DNA of 64,000 nucleotides from Nicotiana tabacum. Its lineage: Eukaryota > Streptophyta > Magnoliopsida > Solanales > Solanaceae. The stretch lies in the NCBI RefSeq assembly GCF_000715075.1, contig NC_134101.1, forward strand, positions 122,005,237 to 122,069,236. The letters are read 5' to 3'. The translations under genes were made by a program, and so were the position numbers. Each line of letters opens with the position of its first letter. The first letter of the stretch is position 1. Shown piece after piece: positions 23,231-36,041 of this stretch. Below the pieces are notes generated by a model that saw only the letters and a list, made by a program, of their open reading frames with translations, did no database searches and was not told the DNA's origin.

Positions 23231-25018
23231 TATGGGGTGTCATGTGAGGTTTATACTGATCATCGCAGCTTACAGCATTTGTTCGAGCAAAATTACCTCA
23301 ATTTGAGGCAGCGTAGATGGCTTGAGTTACTGAAGGATTATGACATTACCATTCTTTATCATTCGGGCAAGGCAAATGTGGTCACAGATGCCTTGAACAG
23401 GAAACCAGATAGTATGGGTAGCTTGGCATTCATTTCAGCAAAGGAAAGGCCACTAGCTTTAGACATTCAGTGCTTGGCTAACAAACTTATGAGGCTGGAC
23501 ATTTCTAAGCCCAGCCGAGTCCTTGCGTGTGTTGTTGCTCAGTCTTCATTATTGGGGCATATCAAGGCTCGGCAGTTCGATGATCTACATTTGGCAGTTC
23601 TCAAAGAGGCGGTGCTACATGGTAGTGCCAAGGAGGTTTCTATTGGCAAGGATGGTGTTCTGCGACTCCAAGGTCGCCTATATGTTCCTAATGTTGATGG
23701 CTTGAGGGAGACGATTCTAGAAGAGGCACACAGTTCATGGTATTCCATTCATCCAGGTGCTATGAAGATGTATCGTGACTTGAGGCAACATTATTGGTGG
23801 CGGCGGATGAAGAAAGACATAGTTGAGTATGTGGCTAGGTGTTTGAATTGCCAGTAGGTTAAGTATGAACACTAGAGGCCAAGTGGCCTACTTCAGCATA
23901 TACCTATACCTGAATGGAAGTGGGAGCGCATTACTATGGACTTTGTAGTTGGGTTGATGTGGATATTGCAGAAGTTTGATGCAGTTTGGGTCATTGTCGA
24001 CAGGTTGACCAAATCAGGACACTTTATTCCGGCTGTGACTACGTATGCTTTAGAGAGGTTGGCTCAGATCTACATTCGGGAGATAGTTCAATTGCACGGT
24101 GTGCCCATTTCCATCATATCAGATAGAGGCCCTCAGTTCACTTCCCATTTTTGGAGAGCTGTACAGAGTGAGTTGAGAACCCGTTTAGAGCTCAGCACAA
24201 CATTTCCCCTGCAGACCAGCGGGCAGTCGGAGCGAACAGTTCAGATTCTAGAGGACATGCTCGGAGCATGTGTGATTGACTTTGGAGGGGAGTGGGATCA
24301 GTTCTTGCCTTTGGCCAAGTTTGCTTACAATAACAGTTATTAGTCCAGCATCGAGATGGCTCCATTTGAGGCTTTATACGATCGATGATGTCGTTCTCCC
24401 ATTAGGTAGTTTGATCCTGGTGAGGCTAAGGTGCATGATACAAATTTGGTGAAAGATGTCTTGGAAAAGGTAAAGTTGATTCAGAAAAGACTTTGCACAG
24501 CATAGTCGAGATAGAAGAGTTACGCGGATCAGAAGGCGTGTGATGTATCATTCATGGTCGGCAAGAAAGTTCTCTTGAAAGTCTCACCGATGAAGGGTCT
24601 TGTGAGATTCGGGAATAATGACAAGTTGAGCACCAAGTTAATAGGCCCATTTGAGGTGTTGAGGCGAGTTGGGGAGGTTGTTTATGAGCTTGCTTTACCC
24701 CCAACTTATCGGGAGTTCATCCAATTTTTCACGTGTCTATGCTTCAGAGGTATCACGCTGACTTGTCCCATGTGTTAGACTTCAGTACTATTCAGCTAGA
24801 TGAGAGCTTGGGTTATAAGGAAGAGCCAGTTGCCATTGTTGATTTGAGATCCAAGAGGATTTCTGTGGTAAAAGTCCAGTGGAGGGGCCAACCAGTCGAG
24901 GAGGCGACCTGGGAATACAAGGAGGACATGCGGAGTAGATATCCACGCTTATTTAGCACTTCAGGTATGAATCTAAACCCATTCGAGGACGAACGTTTAT
25001 TTAAGAAGTGGAGAATGT
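23231..25018 (+). pseudogene. int: Tekay-1 RNase H end, integrase and chromodomain
   Basis: 23237-23400 is the end of RNase H ([23 protein letters not shown]). The integrase zinc domain follows ([19 protein letters not shown], then CLNCQ) and the frame closes at 23857 by TAG in place of Gln. The core has MDFVVGL, SDRGPQFTSHFW and GQSERTVQILEDML, keeping the D-D-E triad. The C-terminal domain has FMVGKKVLLKVSPMKG and LIGPFEVLRRVGEV. The chromodomain is at about 24865-24945 (VKVQWRGQPVEEATWEYKED), the mark of chromoviruses, thought to guide insertion to heterochromatin. The last frame ends NPFEDERLFKKWRM at the LTR start. Confidence 0.9.
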
Positions 25019-27657
25019 AACGAGATGACTGGTCATTTTGCTTTATAGAACCCCATTCCCCTAAATAAGACTTCTCGTACTTGCTTTTACTGACTTATGA
25101 CTTGCGGAGATGGTTCGTTCGGGATTTGGAAGAGTTCGGGTTGAAATAAGAACACTTGGTTCCATAATGTTGGCTTAAAAGGCCAAGTTTGACTTCGGTC
25201 AACGTTTTGAGTAAACATCATCGAAATCGGGATTTTAAGGTTCCAACAGGTCGCATGATGATTTCGGACTTGGGCATATGCCCAGATCGGGTTTTGGATG
25301 ACCGGGAGCATTTTGGCGCATAATAGTGAAAGTTGATTCCTTAAGGATTTTGAAGTTCTTAAATATTGGGTTTGGAGGGGGGTTTTTTAGTATCGAGGTC
25401 CAAACATAATTCCGAGATCAGGAATAGTTCTGTATTGTCATTTAAGACTTGCACGCAAAATTTGGTGTTAATCCGAGTAGTATAAGTGTGTTTCGTTGCA
25501 TTGGATGTGAATTGCATAAGTTTGATTCCAATGGTTTTAGGGAGTGATTCTTACATTTAGCATTGTTTCGGGCGCTCCGAGGGTTCGAGCGAGTCCGTTT
25601 TATAATATCAAACTTTTCGGTATGTTCGAGCGGGGCCTCAGGGGCCCCGAGCGTCAATCGGACAAGGCTCGAGTTAAGTTAGAAAATTTTAGAAGGAGTT
25701 GAAGCTCCAGTTCTGTCATAACCGCACCTGCGGTTGGCCAACCGCAGGTGCGAGACCGTAGAAGCGGCCCATCAATCGCAGATGCAGCCCAAGGGGAGGA
25801 GCCCAGAAATCGCAGATGCGGCTCCTCTTCCACAGAAGCGGAACCGCAGAAGCGGCCCCCATACCGTAGATGCGGCCCCAGCCGGCCATGCCAAATTTCG
25901 CAGATGTGGACCTTCCCTCGCAGAAGTGAGACTGCAAATGCGGTCCCCTAACCGTAGGTGCGGAAATTACAAAGGCGGTGCCTTCATTTAATACGGGAAT
26001 GTGTCATTTTTGACACATTTCATTCATTCCTTGGGCGATTTGGGAGCTTCCAAAGAGGGTATTTCGTCCTACCATCTTGAGGTAAGTTATTCCTAGATAA
26101 TGTGAATTTAATACATAGTTTAAGGGTAGATTACACCATGTAAATTAGTGAAAATTGTGGGTTTAGACTAAAAACTAGGGTTTTGATAAAAACAAGATTT
26201 AACCACGAAATTCGTTAGGAAATGAAGTAAAAATCATATATTCTTGATCCTTGGGTTATGGGTAACAACTTCCCTCAAAACTTTCCGGAATCTGGGCACG
26301 TGGGCCCGGGGATGAATTTTAAGAAAGTTGTATTTAGGGTTGGAAAATTACTTTAATAATTAGAATATAAACTCTTGAGCTTGTATTGACTAGTTCTTAC
26401 CACATTTAAATAGTTTTGGATCGTTCACCTCCGAATTGAGGGTTTGAGTGCGTTCTTGAAATTTGAAGTATGCTTTGGAATAAGGTGAATCTCCTTTCTA
26501 ACCTCGTAAGAGGGAAATAACCCCCTAGGTGAACTAAATAAATATATGTGACTATTTGTGGGGGCTACATACGTACGTCGTGACGAGAGTCCGTGCGTAG
26601 CTGCTATTTGCTAATTGTCCGGGTATTTTAGGACCCGTACCATACCATACTTGCAAATGCTTACGTTCTTGCTTGCTACTGAGATCACTTAGGACATGCT
26701 AGAAAGTGTAAATAAATATAAGCGGATGTACGCACCTACTTGAGAACTTGTATGAATGTATTTGACTATAAATGAGCAGTGTGTGCTTACTTGATGATAA
26801 ATTGCTATTTGTGGATCGGATCGATCGCCTAGGTAGAAAATAGATGCATCTATGGTTCTTGCCATTCGACCCTCTAGCAGTGCACAGTTTATTATTATTT
26901 CGGACCGGGCCGTACGACCTCAACATAATGTGCGCATGTTATTTTTGTGGAATTTATCTATGATTTATTCTGTTTAAATGCTTTGAAATGTAACTTATTA
27001 TATGACATGACTGAAATTGATATATTGCTAAGAAACAATATCTTGTTTCTCCTAGTTCTGATACTGTCATTATATTTATGCTATCCATGCTTAGCCTAAA
27101 CTTTAAGTATTATTATTGTTGACCTTAGTAAGTGTTAAGTCGACCCCTCGTCACTACTTCTTCGAGGTTAGACTGGATACTTGTTGGGTACATGTTGTTT
27201 ATATAATCATACTACACTTCTGTACTTAATTGTACGGAATCTGAGGCGGGTGCATCTAATTACCCGTCCGGCGCGCGTTCCTGATTCCTGATCGAGATCT
27301 CACGGTGAGCTGCCCCTTCTGAGTTGTTCAGCAGCATACTGGAGTTCTCTTCTTTTGTTGTTGTTATGTACTGTCTATTCTGTTTCAGATAGTAGGATAG
27401 TGGTATTTTTGTACATTCTACTAGTTGCCCTAGCACTTGTGACACTAGTTCCTGGCACACAATTTGTAGACTATTATTTTGGGTTGTATTTCTATTATTA
27501 TAAAATTTTTAATTATCGATTGTTTAAAATTTAAGATTTAGTAAATAACGGGATTGGTTGGTAAAATAAATTAGAACTAACTAGTTGATAAGAGTTGGCT
27601 TACCTAACAACGGTGTTGGGCACCATCACGACCTATGATGGAATTTGGGTCGTGACA
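25016..27657 (+). repeat. Tekay-1 3' LTR (2642 bp)
   Basis: Begins within the end of the pol reading frame (TGTAACGAGATG; the pol stop TAA overlaps the LTR start). It contains the corresponding array at about 25715-25975. Confidence 0.93.
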
Positions 27658-27771
27658 ACATGTAAACACCATTAAGCTCGATTCAGAAAATATTCACACC
27701 AAAGTTAACAAGGTTGAGGAATAATGGAAGACAAATTACATGCAAAAATATGGATTTTCAGCATAACATCA
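27658..27771 (-). repeat. Athila-alpha 3' LTR, right part
   Basis: Begins with the second ACATG duplication (27658-27662) and ends GCATAACATCA, the complement of an Athila LTR start (TGATGTTATGC). It matches the end of the 52363-53589 LTR (AAATTACATG.AAAAATATGG). Confidence 0.8.
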
Positions 27772-27950
27772 CTGCCTTACACTTAAGCTCTTGCTTGTCC
27801 TCGAGCAACCTAAAACCTTGTTAACCAAACAATGCACGCACGGCATCATACAATAGAGGAACCTTTGGAAATAGAGGACCATGGTTGATATCAACAATTA
27901 AGCCATTGCATACACATCCATACCTTTCCCAACTTTCACATGCCCGAATA
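27772..27950 (-). other. Athila-alpha internal 3' end
   Basis: In sense it reads toward the LTR and ends CTCGAGGACAAGCAAGAGC..AAGGCAG before the LTR start. It corresponds to the GAGGACAAGCAAAAACTTAAG sequence just before the Athila-beta 3' LTR at 47349-47377. It is interrupted at 27951 by the solo LTR with TSD TTAGT. Confidence 0.65.
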
Positions 27951-27955
27951 TTAGT

Positions 27956-29972
27956 TGTAGACATGTGATTTTTTTACCCTCCCCAAGATTTTTTATATAT
28001 TAGCGTAAAATATTTAATTTAGGTATAATATAGATATTTTAAGTAATTTTGACTCTTTTACTCTATTTTATTACAAGAAAACAAAAATTTACAAAAATAG
28101 GTTCATTAATATTTTGTAGTCATTTTTAATCTAAAAAAAATATACAAAAAATAGTATCGTATTTTTATTTTAATATGATATTTGAAAATACCAAAAATAG
28201 ATTTGTTTTAATGATTAGTTTTATTTTAATAATTATTTGAATAGTATGACTAATTAATAATTGAGATCGTATTTTTAGTCTTGTTCGCGGGGAAAGGATA
28301 GAACTTGGGCTCGAGTAACCCATTTTTAGGCCTAATTTTGGACCTAGCCCACAATTTCCAAGCCCATAATTCCTAGGCCCATACCCCTTAACCTAAAAAC
28401 CCTACCAAAAAAAACAAAAACTCTGTATATAAAAAGAAGACACAAAACAAAGAAAGAGGACGCTGAAAACGACAAGAAAAAAGAACGAAAAAAAAAGATG
28501 CGCGTCGTCTTCTTCACAAATCAACACCAGAGAACGACCCCCACCCCCCTCGCGTCTATCTTCTTCAAGCACCCCCCTCACGATCTCGTCTTCCTCCCCA
28601 CCCAAACGACCCCTCGACTTCTCCTCTCCTCACCAGCGGCGAGTTCGCCGTAACACCTCAAATAGCGACCCAACACCCAGCTCCCCACCACCCAGCTCGT
28701 CGACTTTGACCCGCCGGACCTTCCGCCAGCGAAACCATATCTGGCGAGCTTCACCTTCACACACACACAGTCACGCACCTGAACGGAGTGAGGGAACGAG
28801 CGTAAGGTAGGTTTGAGATTTCAGAAAGTCGAAAAACAGTACAAAAAATGTTTCGTCTTCCTCATCCTTGGTTTGATTCTTAGTTTTCGAAAAATGGATG
28901 TTTAGCTGAGGTCTGGAGTCGTTTGCGAGTTTGAGTCATGTGGAAGTTGTCGTACGTTGGTTCCGGTCTATGGTTATCACTATCCATTTTTTCTCGTTGA
29001 GCTCGAGCTGCTGAAACTCGACGTTGCTATAAACATCACTGCTTTTTCCGGCGTTTCGCCAGAGTTTCACCATCTCCGACCAGTTTGTTCTTACTATAAA
29101 ACGTAGCAGCTTCAACTTCTCTAACTGTTGCTGGTCTCTTAAGTCAAGCTCAGGTCGTCAAGGTTGTCGACGTTTCCGGCGAGAATAGACCTATGATCCT
29201 GTTGCTCGTTTTCCTCCTCCGACAACGCTGTTCCGACAATAACCACCGTTGAAGTGGTGATTCTGTTTTCACTCGCTCTACCGGCGACTGCACATACACA
29301 GTCGAGAAACACAAATCTTTTTCCATAAGAAATGAAAATAAAAAGGAAACTAAAAATACAGATTTATTCACTTTTTTTGACTCCGTTTGTTTGGGTTTCA
29401 AGGACGAATTTTGGTTAAGATTTGGGTTTGAATCCGAGCTTGGTTGAGTTTTCGGTGCTAATTTGGGTTCCGTCCGCGGTTCGTCACATTTTTGAGTGTT
29501 AAACATTGAAATACCAATTTTCCGGCTATATTGAGGTCCAATTCTATCATTCTCTATCCGCTTTATTCAAGTTTAATGTTAAATGTTTGTTTGGTGATAT
29601 GGTCCCGTTGTTTGTGTAGTTGTTGTTTTTTCGTAGTTTTGAATTTGCTCGCATGTTTGTTCGAATTGGTTATAGCTAAACATGATTTTGTCACAGTATA
29701 GAAACTGGGTGCTATTCATCAATTGAACTATGTCAATTAGATTAAAAGGGCTCGGGTGTACATTTCACGTGACCCTGACATGATTTTGGATAATAATAAT
29801 AATGAAATAAGCATGTTAAAAACCGGAGTATGCGTTCGCGCAACTTTGGCAAAACTTTTCTTAATAAAGCGTTATTAATTGTGGACACGTTCACGTGACA
29901 TGATTTTGACATGCCAAACAAATGGGTACACGTACGCGTGACTCATTTCAAGATAATTTTCTTAATTAAAAA
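27956..29972 (+). repeat. Solo LTR (Ogre/Tat-like), first part
   Basis: Starts TGTAGACATGTGATTT directly after TTAGT (27951-27955). It includes a TATA box and a long pyrimidine-rich leader (28440-28800). The other end of this LTR is in reverse orientation at 40652-40997, where it ends GGAGGTGTGGCA followed in sense by TTAGT. It is split by the inversion. The family name is inferred from resemblance to large solanaceous LTRs. Confidence 0.75.
28426..28435 (+). promoter_or_regulatory. TATA box of the split solo LTR
   Basis: TATATAAAAA upstream of a GA-rich and then pyrimidine-rich leader, in the normal place for an LTR promoter. Confidence 0.5.
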
Positions 29973-30120
29973 GCAGCTATGTCTGCCGATGCTTTGTGGA
30001 GGCTAGATAGGTTCACCAAGCTCTTCACTACTACTTTCAGCGGTGCATCTACTGAGGATCCCCAGGATTATCTAGACAGCTGTTATGAGGTTCTTAGGAA
30101 CATGGGTATTGTTGAGACCA
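29973..30120 (+). other. Gag fragment (about 140 bp) at the inversion junction
   Basis: Reads ALWRLDRFTKLFTTTF, then [19 protein letters not shown], an internal piece of a Ty3/gypsy gag. It has no gag start or end around it: the solo LTR lies to the left and Athila-beta pol in reverse to the right. It looks like filler DNA captured when the break was joined. Confidence 0.65.
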
Positions 30121-31600
30121 CAGACACAAAGAGGAGTTGCTCATCGGGAAATGAATCATTAATCTCGAGGCCATCACGGGGCCTTCCCTTTTCCTCCAAG
30201 CGGGACAAGTGGTCCGCCACTTGGTTTTCACACCCTTTCCGATCCACAATCTCCAAATCAAACTCTTGAAGTAATAAGACCCATCTCATCAACCGAGCTT
30301 TAGAATCCTTCTTCGTCATCAAGTAGCGGAGTGCGGCATGGTCGGTATGAACTATCACCTTGGCACTCATGAGATAAGGCCTAAACTTCTCCATTGCGAA
30401 CAGAATAGCCAACAACTCTTTTTCCATTACCATGTAATTCATTTGAGCATCATTCATTGTCTTGCTCGCATAATACACCGGGCAAAACATCTTATTCACT
30501 CTTTGACCCAAAACTGCTCCTACCACAACATCACTTGCGTCACGCATGAGCTCAAAAGGTAAGCTCCAATTGGGTGCGGTAATAATGGGAGTGGTTGTCA
30601 ATTTGTACTTTAGGAGTTCAAAGGCCTTTATACATTCTTCATTGAACACAAACTTGGCATCTTTTTCCAATAACTTGCACAAGGGATTCACTACCTTAGA
30701 AAAGTCCTCGATGAATCTTCGGTAGAACCTCGCATGCCCAAGGAAAATTCTAACCCCCTTGACTGAGGTAGGAGGAGGAAGTTTTAAGATCACTTCAATT
30801 TTAGCCGCCTTGCTTTGAATCTTATGACCGAGGACAATGCCTTCATCGACCATAAAGTAGCATTTTTCCTAGTTAAGCACAAGATTGGTCTCTTCACACC
30901 GGGCCAATACCCTGCAAAGATTCTTCAAACATTCATCAAATGAGTCACCTACAACACTGAAGTCGTCCATGAACACCTCCAAAATGTCCTCTACTATATC
31001 GGTAAATATGGTCATCATACACCGCTGGAATGTAGCCGGTGCATTACACAACCCAAATGGAATCCTAGAAAAGCAAAGGTACCATACGGACACGTGAATG
31101 TGGTTTTCTCCTGATCTTCCGAAGCAATCAAAATCTGGTTGTACCCAGAGTACCCATCCAAGAAATAGTAGAAGGCAGGCCTAGCAAGTCTATTTAGCAT
31201 CTGGTCAAGAAAAGGCAATGGAAAATGATCCTTGCGGGTCACTTTATTCAGCTTGCGGTAGTCCATGCACACCCTCCATCCGGTGACAGTCCTGGTGGGA
31301 ATCAACTCATTTTGCACATTGGTAACCACGGTCATACCACCCTTCTTCGGCACACATTGCACCGGCGAAGTCCAAGAACTATCCAGATGGGGTACACAAC
31401 CCCGGCATCCAACCACTTGATCACCTCCTTTTTCACAACTTCTTGCATAGCCTCATTCAACCTCCTTTGATGTTCCACGAAGGGCTTGACATCTTTTTCA
31501 AGAATAATCTTGTATATGCAAAAGGTAGGGCTTATCCCCTAGATATCAACTAAAGTCCGTCCAATTGTCTTCTTCCATTTTTGGAGCACCACCAATGTGG
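30121..31600 (-). pseudogene. pol: Athila-beta RT and RNase H, cut by inversion
   Basis: RT motifs appear in order: WTSPVQCVPKKGGMTVV, then WRVCMDYRKLNKVTRKDHFP, LDGYSGYNQILIA, IPFGLCNAPATFQRC, and the catalytic FMDDFSVVGDSF (near 30960). The frame shifts near 31090. RNase H follows at 30600-30250: [57 protein letters not shown]. Reading stops at PDEQLLFVS at the junction near 30121. The next expected residues are found at 40998 on the + strand. Catalytic acids are intact. Confidence 0.88.
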
Positions 31601-31603
31601 CAT

Positions 31604-32807
31604 CTACCTGCATGTTAGTAAGACAAGAGGAAAGAATAACTGGCAAGTTGAACTAGGGCCTAAGAATTCATATGTAAGGTGTGGAGGCAACGACTTCAAC
31701 TCCAACATGGGAGGTTCCTCGATTAAGGGCTTTGTTGGTAGAGTCTTCCTATCCTCAAGATCCAAATAGAGCTTCCGAGGCTCATAAGAGTAAGAGCCCA
31801 TTCCATATAAAGCATTGACACACTCCACCCAGCCTTCATCCTCATTTCCATCAAGGTTCAACAATACCGCTTCTAGAGGGTCCTCCACATTGATCATTGC
31901 AATAGTATCATCACCTATCACTGCCGTGATAAGATCCATGAAAGAGCACACTTCAATACTGTTGGGATGCTTCATTCACTTGCACAAATGAAAGACCACT
32001 TTTTCATCACCTACACGGAAGGTGAGTTCCCCTGCTTCCACATCAACTAAGGCCTTCCTAGTTGCAAGGAATGGTCTTCCCAATATGATCGAAACCTCAT
32101 AATCAACCTCACAATCCAAGATCACGAAATCAGCGAGCAAAATGAACTTGTCCACCCGAATAAGAACATCATCTACAATACCAAACAACCTCTTCATAGT
32201 TCTATCCGCCATTTGCAACCTCATTGAAGTAGCCCTCGGTTGCCCAATACCTAAAGTTTTGAACATGGAGTAAGGCATCAAATTGATACTTGCACCCAAA
32301 TCGCACAATGCCTTTGCAAAATTAGCGCTCCCAATGGTACACGGGATGGTGAAAGCACCGGGATCTTCAAGCTTTGGAGCCATCGAGTGCACAACTGCAC
32401 TTACTTGGTGAGTCATTTTGATGGTATCACAGTCCATGGATCTCTTTTTAGTCACCAAGTCTTTCATGAACTTGTCATAACCCGGCATTTGCTCCGGCTT
32501 CCACCAAAGGAACATTGATTGATAAGCTCTTCATCATGTCAATAAATTTTCTAAATTGTTTCTCAGTCTTTTGCTTTGGAAGACTTTGAGGGTAAGGTGG
32601 AGGAGGCCTTGGAAAATGAGCCTTAGCCTTGGGCACTACCGTTTCCGGTATATCTATTATGTGTTCCCTAGACGGGTTCACATCATCTTGGGCCTCCACC
32701 TCATCACCATGAACATCAATCCTAACTTCCGTATGCACATTCTCTTCTCTCACTTGCTCATCAACCAAAGGAACATCATCATCTTGTACTTGAATCTTAT
32801 CACTCAT
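31604..32807 (-). pseudogene. Athila-beta protease region
   Basis: 32807-32475 is the spacer after gag (acidic, then PRPPPPYPQSLPKQKTEKQF). 32515-31976 holds the retropepsin: ALCDLGASINLMPYSMF is the active site, with Leu rather than the usual Thr/Ser after Asp, followed by VILDCEVDYEVSIILGRPFL. 31975-31604 continues toward RT (MKHPNSIEVCSFMDLITAV). The three pieces are in different frames, so at least two indels are present. Confidence 0.8.
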
Positions 32808-32819
32808 AATTTCCTTTTA

Positions 32820-34518
32820 CTTAGAGGTATTCACATCACCACCTCGACCACTTCTAGTAATCACCGCCATTGCATGCCTAGTGTTGTTCCCACCCTTCAG
32901 GTTTACTACCGTATCACTAGGTAGAGCACCCTTAGGGTGAGTATTCAAAGACTGTGAAATCTGGCCAAGTTGAACCTCCAAATTTCGGATTGAAGTATTG
33001 TGGGATGCCAACTGGGCATCGGAGTCGGCGTTCTTCTTCATCATTTGTTTAAACATTATCTCGATCCTTCCCATCTCATTGTTTGACGAGCTAGGACTTT
33101 GGGACGGAAATGGAGGTGGGTTGTTTGGTTGTTGATACATGGGAGGCCTATGAAAGCCTTGCCCCCGATTCCCTTGATTGCCATTGTTCCAACCCCCTTC
33201 GTTGTTGTTTCCTCCCCAATTGTTATTGTTGCCACTCTAGTTACCCTGATTGTTCTGGTTGCCCCAACTTTGATTGTTGTTCCCCTAGTTGCTATTGCCT
33301 TGTTGGTTTTGATTCCCCCAATTTCCTTGGGATCTCCATTGTTGTTGTTGGTTAGGAGCATTGCCCCTTTGTCCTTGGTAATTGTTCACATATTGCACTT
33401 CTTCATTTTGCTCATCATAGCCCTCGTCTTGATTGAAACCACCACTACCTTGGTCATATTGATCCAGACTACCTTGACCTTGTTGACCTATTTGTCGCCT
33501 CTTATTGGCCAACATGTTGACACCTTCCATAGCATTTACTTGTCTAGGAGCTTGAACCTGTTGCAATTGAGCTTTTGCTAACTGGTTTATTGTGGTAGTT
33601 AACTTTGCTATTGCCTGACCATGATCATGGAGCTCTTTGTGCAAGTGGATGATAGTGGGGTCACCTTGTGGCACATTGGCTCGACTTTGCCAAGCTGAGG
33701 AAGTATCTGCCATTTCATCCAAATCTAACACGCTTGATCATAAGGTGTGTTCATAAAATTTCCCCTGCTAGCTGGTTCACTACACATTGATTGGTCATGT
33801 TAGTGCCATGGTAGAATATCTGCTGAATCATTGCTTTGGTCATGTCATTGTTCGGACATTTTTTCACTATTGTCTGATATCTCTCCCAGATCTCATGAAG
33901 TGGTTCACTAGGTTCCTGTTTGAAGGCCAAAATCTCATCTCTCAATGTCGTCATATGCCCCGACGAGAGAAACTTTGCTATAAACTTGTCTGCCAACTCA
34001 TCCCAAGTAGTGATGGAATGGTTGGAAAACCTTTCAAGCCATTCTAAAGCTTTCCCTCTAAGTGAAAAAGGGAACAATCTCAACCGAAGTACATCCTCTG
34101 ACACATTTGTTTGCTTGATTCCCCAACAGGTATCCACGAAGCCTTTAAGATGTTTGTAAGCATTCTGATGAGGAGCACTTGCGAAATACCGTCGCTGCTC
34201 CAACAAAGTCAACATCACATTTGTAATTTGGAAATTGCCCACCCGGATCCGGGGTGGGACAATTGCACTAGCATATCCTTGGTTTGGAAGCACCTGAGGA
34301 GCTACTCTTGGAGGTGGCGGGGGAGGGTCTGGAATATTATCATTGGCTTGGCAGCCTCTTCTTTGAGCTTGAGGCACTATAGGTACCTCGTCATCAATAT
34401 TGTCATCTACCTCCTCATCCGGAATAGCATTTCCAAGAGGGTCATTGTTATTGTTCGCCATTTTGTACCTGAATTGGAGGCACACACAAATTAGTACCAT
34501 AGAAGGAAAGAAAAACAA
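32820..34518 (-). pseudogene. gag: Athila-beta gag, frameshifted
   Basis: Capsid protein. The likely start is MANNNNDPLG, about 18 codons inside the first open frame from 34518. The first piece (to 33751) has a Pro-rich region and the capsid core (FPFSLRGKALEWLERF, ITTWDELADKFIAKF, EPLHEIWERYQTIVKKCP). It ends at NQLAGEIL-stop, after which a shift leads to 33731-33285 (MADTSSAWQS, then a Gln/Asn/Gly-rich tract). A TAG interrupts near 33285 and reading resumes (33140-32820) with FPSQSPSSSNNEMG and LGQISQSLNTHPKGALPSDT. The long Gln/Asn-rich repeats are usual for Athila gag. Confidence 0.85.
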
Positions 34519-34580
34519 GACATAAAACTATTTAGATAGATAGCCAAAACCGTTAGCTCCCCAACAGCGGGGCAAAAACG

Positions 34581-36041
34581 TGATCGGGTCCAACCCTACA
34601 CCACTACAGAGTGGCAAGAGCGGCCGATGTAGCTTTTATCCGAGAAGGTCGGGATCGAATACACAGGGAGCTAATACAATGTTTGGAGTTGGATTCCTAT
34701 CAAAACTAGCAGTGTGTAGTGCTCTTGATTACACTTTCAATCATGTTTGTTTGTTTGTTACTTCTAATTTTATACTAATAATGTTCGAAATTAAGCTAAG
34801 TATATATGTTTGTAGGTTTTTCTAAATGGGTAAAGAGGCACTAGGGAAGTGACTTACTCCTAGGTGAGTATCTAACGAGATCTAGAACTTAGGGCAATAA
34901 TGTTATAGTTGGGATCATGCTATAGTCAATGCACAAAGCTACTCACTCTACACCTCTCGATAGTAATAGTGACCTTGCCCTAATTGGCTTTCTCAAGTCC
35001 AATTGGGTGTTCAAATTGTGCAAGCAATGTTGGCTCAAGTCGGGTATTACTATATCTAGGTTTAACCCTTTAATTGAGGCTATCAATCTCTTGAATACAC
35101 CCCAATTCCTTGTTGGCCTGAAATTTCTAGAACTAGTGTCTCTTTCTCAAGAAGAGCCTAAGTCAAAAAGGCACAAATTAGTGTTTGCAACCATTAATTC
35201 AACATAGAAATCATAAATCAGGCCAAATAACAATCACCCATAAACATCTAAGCCCTAAAATAAAAGACCCATTAAATACCCGCACTAGGGTTGAGATACA
35301 ACCCTATCTAATGGGTTTAGCTACTCATAATTGAAGAAGAAATCATAGATTGAGATGAAGAATAATCCATAAATTGTAATTACAAGATAAGATACTAAGA
35401 TTAATTGCTAAGTAAGCTACAAAATTTCTCAAAATGGGAAAAAGTCGATGTTCACGTGCTCACTACTGATCAGATGACCTAAAAATCTAAAAAGAAAGTA
35501 TTTATACACAACTAAATTTTTCGGACAAAAATGCCCCTAACGGACTTACTGCTGACAGCGAAAAATGGACTGCTGCAGCGGTAAGGCAACCACGACCGCG
35601 GTAAATCAACCGCGGACCGTGGTCTTCATCTTTTGCTCAACTCCAGGTTTTTTGAATCTCTCCTCCGCGGATCGTAGTAAAAGGACCGATGTCACGGTAG
35701 GGGTACTGTGGTCACATAAAATCATCGCGGACGGCGGTAACTTGAAATGCCTCAACTGGTATCTCTCTGAACCTTGCCACCGCAGATCACAATAAAAGGA
35801 CCGCGGTCGCGGTGAGTCTTCTGCGGCCGCGGTGGATTTTTCGTTGTAGCACTGCTTTGACTTGGTTTTGAACTTGTGCAGGTTTCTCTTCATTTTGAGC
35901 TGGTTATGACATCCTTGTCTCCTTTTGACCAAACACTATAAAAAATCACAACAAGTTAGCTTTTGGGGAATACTTGCACACATTTTAGTCCAAAACTCAA
36001 GCAAAAATGAGCATAAACTAGATTAGAATTCCTAATTATCA
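34581..36041 (-). repeat. Athila-beta 5' LTR (inverted), 1461 bp
   Basis: In sense it starts TGATAATTAGGAATTC at 36041 and ends GGACCCGATCA at 34581. It is a reverse-oriented copy of 47378-48841. The target duplication is GACCC in sense (GGGTC at 36042-36046). The TATA box complement is at 35499-35506. In sense the LTR is followed by TTTTTGCCCCGCTGTTGGGG, a degenerate form of the Athila Asp-tRNA primer-binding site. Confidence 0.92.
35499..35506 (-). promoter_or_regulatory. TATA box of Athila-beta 5' LTR
   Basis: The complement reads TATAAATA (GTGTATAAATAC context). The same box is at 47914-47921 in the other LTR. Confidence 0.65.

Larger units (their letters stand above)
17112..27657 (+). 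mobile_element. Tekay-1: full-length chromodomain Ty3/gypsy element (10.5 kb)
   Basis: LTRs are 17112-19770 and 25016-27657, both starting TGTAA and ending GTGACA. The duplication ACATG flanks it exactly at 17107-17111 and 27658-27662. It encodes gag, protease, RT, RNase H, integrase and a chromodomain, the layout of Tekay/Del chromoviruses. All frames carry stops, many of them TAG where Gln or Trp is expected. Confidence 0.95.

Noticed and set aside
33099..33581. 160-codon hydrophobic ORF on the + strand
   Set aside because: It is the reverse of the Gln/Asn/Gly-rich Athila gag; the Val/Leu/Ile runs come from reading those codons backwards.
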